Source of the DNA: Prostheceraeus crozeri
Taxonomy: Eukaryota > Platyhelminthes > Polycladida > Euryleptidae
Assembly: GCA_907163375.1 (NCBI GenBank)
Contig: CAJQUW010015437.1
Span: 1,054,001 to 1,118,000 of the forward strand
Direction: 5' to 3'
Length of the DNA: 64,000 bases
Of the stretch, positions 58,833-64,000 are shown one piece after another (positions within the stretch are counted from its first letter, which is position 1; each line of letters opens with the position of its first letter). The translations under genes and the position numbers were made by a program. Under the pieces are notes generated by a model, which ran no database searches, had not been told where the DNA came from, and worked only from the letters and a program-made list of their open reading frames with translations.

Positions 58833-60017
58833 ATGCTGAGATTCAGAGCGAGAAAATTCACAAAGTTTGTCATTGCTATCTTGCTACTAATACTCGTTTT
58901 TCTGAAATTTACATGCTTTCATACATGTTTTGAAACATGCCAAGTACAATCATTTGACCCTAAGATTCCACTTGTTCCAATTGAAGCCGTGTACAACTCT
59001 TCAGAATCAAGCTCAAAAATCAAGAAGATCTATATTGCAACAAAGTTCTTCAAAACGTATCACAGATGGGCACAGTGGTTTCCAAGATGGGCAACATACA
59101 AGGTAATGGAGTGCAAAAATGGCTATCGTTGTCAATGGACTGTGGATAGCTCTGAAGCTGAGGCATTCGTGTTTCATGCAATGGACTACTTGTCCTCCTC
59201 TCCAACGTTGCATATTAGCCGTAAACCGTCTCATCGTTGGGTATTCTACTCTTGGGAATCGCCGCCATTTTCGAATTTTCATTCGTGCGTTCATCTCGAT
59301 CAATTTTGGGAGAACAAGTTCAATTGGACTGCCACTTACATGAAGCAATCAGATATCTACACTCCTTATGTTTTCGGGTATATTCCCTTGACTAAAGATG
59401 AACGGAAGGCTACGAAAGAGCTGTACAATCCTACAGACAAGAAGGGGTTTGCTTTTGGAGTTATCAGCAATTGCGCATCGTTTACATTCGCTCGTCAAAA
59501 TCTTATTCAGGCTTTGAGTCGTCACATAGACATTGATTTGTATGGAGGATGTGTTAACCGCCGAATCAAAGGTGGTTTCACGTCTGTTATTGAACTAAGC
59601 AAGAAATACAGATATTATCTTGCTTTTGAGAATGCTCACTGTGTGGACTACATAACGGAAAAGTTTTGGAAAATTGGATTGCAAGGATACGCCGTTCCTT
59701 TAGTATTTGGTGGTTATAACCGAACAGACTATTATTCTGTCGCTCCTCCCCATTCATTTATCTATGTAGACGATTTCAAGAGTCTTTCCAGTCTAGCAGA
59801 GTATCTGAAACTAGTTGCTGCCAGTGAGACAGACTATTCCGCTTTCTTCGATTGGAAGAAAAAATACAAAATTGACGATTATCGGCCTATGGAAGAAGTA
59901 ATGTGCATGCTGTGCAATCGATTGCACACTGATTCGAAGCCCAGTATCGCTGATGTGAATACTTTTTGGAACGCTGAAACAATTTGTCATTTGAATAAGC
60001 AGATACTGAAAGACTGA
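58833..60017 (+). CDS. Alpha-1,3-fucosyltransferase-like protein (GT10), single exon
   Basis: 394 residues from the ATG at 58833. Topology is type II Golgi: a short basic cytosolic tail (MLRFRARKF), one membrane segment (about 11-29, VIAILLLILVFLKF), a stem and a lumenal catalytic domain. GT10 landmarks: RWVFYSWESPP (135-145), the acceptor-side motif; and FENAHCVDYITEKFW...VPLVFGG (265-294), the donor-binding signature of alpha-1,3/4-fucosyltransferases. N-glycosylation sequons lie at N55, N164 and N296, and a C-terminal CxxC at C358/C361 is typical of the family. Predicted reaction: transfer of fucose from GDP-fucose to N-acetylglucosamine or glucose of glycans in the Golgi lumen; the acceptor cannot be told. 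The frame is whole with no intron in the coding part, as in many animal FUT genes. It stands alone among mobile elements. Length and motifs are normal, so it is probably functional. Confidence 0.93.
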   Translation: MLRFRARKFTKFVIAILLLILVFLKFTCFHTCFETCQVQSFDPKIPLVPIEAVYNSSESSSKIKKIYIATKFFKTYHRWAQWFPRWATYKVMECKNGYRCQWTVDSSEAEAFVFHAMDYLSSSPTLHISRKPSHRWVFYSWESPPFSNFHSCVHLDQFWENKFNWTATYMKQSDIYTPYVFGYIPLTKDERKATKELYNPTDKKGFAFGVISNCASFTFARQNLIQALSRHIDIDLYGGCVNRRIKGGFTSVIELSKKYRYYLAFENAHCVDYITEKFWKIGLQGYAVPLVFGGYNRTDYYSVAPPHSFIYVDDFKSLSSLAEYLKLVAASETDYSAFFDWKKKYKIDDYRPMEEVMCMLCNRLHTDSKPSIADVNTFWNAETICHLNKQILKD

Positions 60018-60438
60018 TTATTGTAATATGGGCGAGATGCACAATGTTTTTACTATGTTCGCTCAATGTGCATGTCTAATGAGTTATCCTTATCATCATT
60101 GTTATGTCAGAATATATTTCCTAAGTCTTGAAAGAGTAGAGAAACTATAGTGGAACAAGTCTGACAAAGTTTCTGACAGCTTTGAAACGCAGTTCTATAG
60201 ACATCTTTACTTCTTCTAACAAGTTTAGAAGTATTATGAGGATGATGATGCTGCTAGATAGTTCAACTCTCCAATTCCAGCTTCCTGTAATACATGTGTG
60301 TACAATGTACAAATGAGAAAACTTATCTACATTCGAGTTTCTCTAGCTAATGTAGAACATTCATGTTAATTTCTTCTTAAAGTTTGTACTTGTTCAAATT
60401 GCTGTTTTTATTGCCCAAATAGGGTACTCCGGTGATTT
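60018..60438. other. Downstream region of the fucosyltransferase
   Basis: Probably the 3' untranslated region. No AATAAA is seen before the mobile element that starts at about 60439; the nearest one noticed is at 60821-60826, inside that element. Confidence 0.4.
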
Positions 60439-61195
60439 CAGAGATGGACACGCAATCCAAACATCATGGGTTGGCGATCGCGATTCCGTGATCGTGGACT
60501 ATTTCTTACTGTAAGTCCGTCGTGCGGTTACTATATCTGATACTTTTTCAAGTAGCTGAAGGTACATAATATTTAGCGCCTTTGTAGCGTTTAATTTTTA
60601 TAACTTTATTTAGCTGAGGAAGTATGCATGGCATGTCATATGCCTATGGGCCTACTCGTGCTTTCTAAGTTGAAATTTATCTCATGTGTACCTACATAGA
60701 TCGTGATAATTATTCGAATACAAGTACTATACGGGTATACACGTTGCGATGACAGGGACTCGAAAACTTGAGGATGCATCTTCAACATATACCGACGCAT
60801 GTGAAGGCGCTCTGTATGAGAATAAATCATTCAAATTAAAGTACCTGTACATCAAAAAATATTTTTTATTTAAATTGCAAGGCCAAAGAGTAATCATAGG
60901 GGCATAATTACAGTAAAATTTGCTTTTTATAATCTTTCAAGGAATGTCAGACGGCTAGAGGATTATTTTAGTATGTAATTGAAGAAAAACTAAAGACATG
61001 CTTTTTAACTTATAGATGATGTTGAGTAAATTATTTTCAACAATTCTGACATCTGCAATCAAAATCGCGGATTTAAGTCTGAATTCATTCCGCGATCATG
61101 GACTAAAAGTCAAAATTCAGTCCGCGATCGTGATCGAATTTCGGTATGTCCGCGATCGCCGAATACTGACTTAATTTCCACGATGCCCAGCTCTG
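60439..61195. mobile_element. hAT-like non-autonomous element with GATCGCG-rich ends
   Basis: Ends are CAGAGATGGACACGCAATCC and, reversed, CAGAGCTGGGCATCGTGGAA. The flanks GGTGATTT and AGTGATGC share five of eight bases, a possible worn 8-bp duplication. CGATCGCG/CGCGATCG/CGTGATCG words cluster near both ends (60473-60498 and 61091-61160), likely binding sites. No coding region of note. Confidence 0.55.
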
Positions 61196-63268
61196 AGTGA
61201 TGCCAATATGCGTACCACCGGCTCAATTTCCTAAATAATTGTTAGTAGTTGTGTTTTATTGATAGATTCAAAGTTATATCCTCTAGTCGTTGGTGGCGAC
61301 CAAAATGGGCGAGACTGGGTCACCTGACTTGCCAGCTTGGAGCCATTCATTCTTGTTGCAATGTCTGCGACTCTGCGCGTCTTGACAGCGTCTTCTTTGG
61401 TTTTTGAGATAAGAATGTGGAACGATGAGAAATATGATTTTTTTTTCTTTTTTCTTTTTGAGAAATAGGAATGTGCCCAGCGACGGGAGAGCAGCACTGT
61501 CGAGGTAAGGAAGTGTGTTGCCGTCAATAAATTCGAACGAGGCCTTTTCTCCAGTTCACTCAGTTCCTTGTTTATTTGACGTTTTTCTTCGTTCACACAG
61601 TTCACCATTTATTCTAATTTTGCACCATACCGTTCTGCTCACTGGAAAAAGTTAGATTACTCTCATTTTTTCGTGCACTCTGCTATTTAGATTAGCCAGC
61701 ACCAAGATTCCAGACTAGCTCTCGCATTGAAGCAATCACCTCTTATGGCTCTTTTAAAGTTGACAAATCGACTTTAAGATTTCAACTTCGAAACTTGGTT
61801 TCAAGCTGAATTTGACAAGACAATTTTTGAAGTAATTAATAGCTTTTGTGGATCACTGAAAATTCTGATAAAGTGAGCGCAGGGAATATGAAAATAGTTC
61901 TCAAACCATGAACTTTAAATTACAGAACCTTACACGTATTAGGAAATAGACGAAAGAAAGTTCTTTAAATGAATGGAAGTTGCAATTTTTCAAGTTGCGA
62001 TTTTGTATTTGATTGGAAGACTTGAAAAATGCCAATGAATGCGTCATGAGTTCATTTGCATTGCGTTGAGATGTGGCATTATGATATGTATTGTTTCACA
62101 AATTTACTCAGAGCAGTAATCGTGATTAACCCGCGCATCAATGGCAGCACCTGAGGAACAGGTTATATTGCACAGTGTAAATTTTGAAATTTACGGACGT
62201 GTTCAAGGTAATTAATTTCATCCTCAAGTTTAAAATAAATTCTATCAACATACATGACTCATTGGTCACGCAAACGTTCGGCCTCTTCGTTGTTAGAAGG
62301 TCAGTAGGTCTCTAATTTTGTGCATATTCAGATTTTTTACCTTCACTTTTAACTTTGGAATAACTACCTTTTCTGTAGTTAGCTTTGAGGAATATAAGAA
62401 ATTAGGGATTATGTTGCTTTTGATGGCTTCTTCTATAGCACATTTATCATTCGTCTATCCACAGGTGCACTGCAACACGACTGTAACACGTTGCAGTACA
62501 ATGCGTCGGAAGGAAGCAATAATCAGTCATCTTGGAATTAGAGCTAGAAGTCATGCTCTTAATTGATGAAAACAAAATTTATAAGAAGCTCACCTCAGAT
62601 AAATGCAAACTTCCTGAAAAACCCTTTTAAATTAAATTGAAGAGTTTGCTTAATTTTTTCGGTTGGATTTGCATTTGATAACCTCTTCGCTGAGAAACGG
62701 CTGTTAGCAAATTAAAGCTTATTAAGCACAATTTTTTCAAATTACATATATTCAAAGTTTGTTATTCACATTAATTTCGAAAGACTATTATCAAGATTCA
62801 CTCAAAAATTAGAAATTAGGCATTACACTGAAAGGGTTAATATTGTGCAAGATAAACTTTCTTAGAATGAACTACTTTCAATACATCGCTATCAGGTGTC
62901 CGAAAAGACCCACGGCGCCTAGGTTTATTGTCCACATTTTTTTGACGGACACTGACAAAAAAGTCTTGTTCAAAAATTTGTTGATTTTTTCAGGATTTGA
63001 ATAAAGTTACTTATTTAGATTTACTTACTTAATTAATTAAGTAATTGAGATTTTTCCTTTTCATTCATTTAACTTATTCAACTATTTATCATTGATCATC
63101 CAAAATTCATTCAAACTGCAGACTAGAATGAACACATTTAAAATGAATAAATATAGATATTCTTGGATACTCGGAAGCACATTGGGTGAGCGCCTTTCTT
63201 CCATGTCCCTGAGCTTTTGTTTTGGGTGTTTGGCAAGAAAGCAAAGTGAACCTATTTTAAAGATCTCA
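61196..63268. other. Unannotated stretch
   Basis: A 125-codon minus-strand frame (61231-61608), containing a Lys-run encoded by a T-rich tract, has no recognised domain. No other structure was identified. Confidence 0.45.
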
Positions 63269-63269
63269 G

Positions 63270-63340
63270 GCTTGGCCCGACCAAAATTTGAACCCAGGTT
63301 TCTAGGACGGAGAGTGAGCACTCTATCACAAGGCCACAAT
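63270..63340 (-). mobile_element. tRNA-derived SINE head or tRNA pseudogene
   Basis: On the minus strand from about 63338: GTGGCCTTGTGATAGAGTGC (A-box-like TGATAGAGTGC), then CTCACTCTCCGTCCTAGAAA, then CTGGGTTCAAATTTTGG (B box GGTTCAAAT) and GTCGGGCCAA. The spacing fits a tRNA, but the acceptor ends do not pair well and no CCA or Pol III terminator stands out, so a SINE fragment is more likely than a working tRNA gene. Confidence 0.5.
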
Positions 63341-64000
63341 TTCGATTTAGTATTGCTTCCATTTTGAACAATTTTCAAAAAACCGTTTCAGATTTCCTCG
63401 TAAAATTGCGAGTTTAGGTGACAGTTAGTAAACATATAATGCCTACAGAACGATCTCTTGCCTAATCTGATTAAACAAGTTACCTTTCAATTTTGAAACG
63501 TTGTTTAATCTAGTGAGCAAATAGAAGTGGAACCCTTAGCATGAAGTTGGTAGGTATACATGTCAGTGTAAGTGTGCTGCATATCCATAATGAAATCATG
63601 GGTTATTTTCGGAACTGTATGCATGTGCTAAGCAACTTGCTGCATTTGTCTTATGCTGAAAATATTTTCTAAGTGCATAAACAATTGTTTGCGCTTTGTG
63701 CTTTAGACGTGAATTACATTAAAGCACTTTCAGGATTGATAATCTTTATGCACTGCTTCACAATCTGCATAAAAAAGATGACGTTTTCCGTTTTCCGTTT
63801 TCTGCAGGTGTTCATTTCAGAAAAGTAAGAAACTGCTAATCATGTATCATTCATGGCTATATCCTTCATCTTCCATAGCTATTTATCGTCATGTAGCTAC
63901 TTAGAGACAGATGTCTATGATGGTGCGATATTATGCAGTTCATGACACACGACTCTCAAAGCTTAGAAAATAATTCAGTGTGAAATTTTACAAATCGCAA
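63341..64000. other. Unannotated stretch to the window end
   Basis: Nothing recognised apart from a short TTTTCCG-type direct repeat near 63785-63803. Confidence 0.5.

Noticed and set aside
61231-61608. 125-codon minus-strand frame.
   Set aside because: Contains a Lys run from a T-rich tract and no domain; composition suggests a chance frame.

Overview
The window reads as AT-rich DNA from an animal nuclear genome. A marine invertebrate fits best, because it carries several Penelope-like families, many hAT-type elements, a CR1-group LINE and an invertebrate-style GT10 fucosyltransferase. The frequent AGGCCTA words recall echinoderm DNA, but that is only a guess. There are no operons, prokaryotic signals or CRISPR arrays. 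Only one convincing host protein gene is visible: an intron-free alpha-1,3-fucosyltransferase-like gene at 58833-60017 (+). Nearly everything else recognisable is mobile DNA in layers of different age.

Layout. 0-6 kb: a TA microsatellite, a small TA-flanked MITE, and a decayed transposase-like gene (minus strand, about 3.6-5.9 kb) whose N-terminal part is an array of about 90-bp coding repeats. 6.6-8.3 kb: a pogo/Tigger-like non-autonomous element split by an 867-bp hAT element. 10.1-10.8 kb: a LINE 3' end followed by a minisatellite. 10.86-18.48 kb: a second copy of the same hAT family, swollen to 7.6 kb by two opposed Penelope-like copies, a 340-bp near-perfect direct duplication, and a 2.3-kb hAT element inside one Penelope arm. 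19.0-20.1 kb: a second Penelope-like family bounded by inverted repeats. 23.8-25.2 kb: a hAT-like element containing a 226-bp almost perfect palindrome. 27.9-35.5 kb: a MITE, a tRNA-derived SINE, a hAT with a perfect 8-bp target duplication, and another hAT with a further element nested in it. 39-40.3 kb: a T-rich minisatellite and a LINE remnant. 42.99-47.93 kb: a near-whole Ty3/gypsy element (minus strand), described here as a fossil. 50.8-54.4 kb: a LINE with two intact ORFs. 57.1-58.0 kb: a third Penelope-like remnant, with inverted arms related to the 24-kb palindrome. 58.8-60.0 kb: the fucosyltransferase. 60.4-61.2 kb: a probable hAT-like element. 63.3 kb: a tRNA-derived SINE head.

The least ordinary material is the Penelope-related structure. 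Three families each end in inverted repeats, and at least two carry a hammerhead-ribozyme-like core in those repeats. One related copy is reduced to a bare palindrome, and another has built an inverted pair inside a hAT. The LINE and the direct duplication look recent. All family calls come from motifs read by eye; no database search was run.
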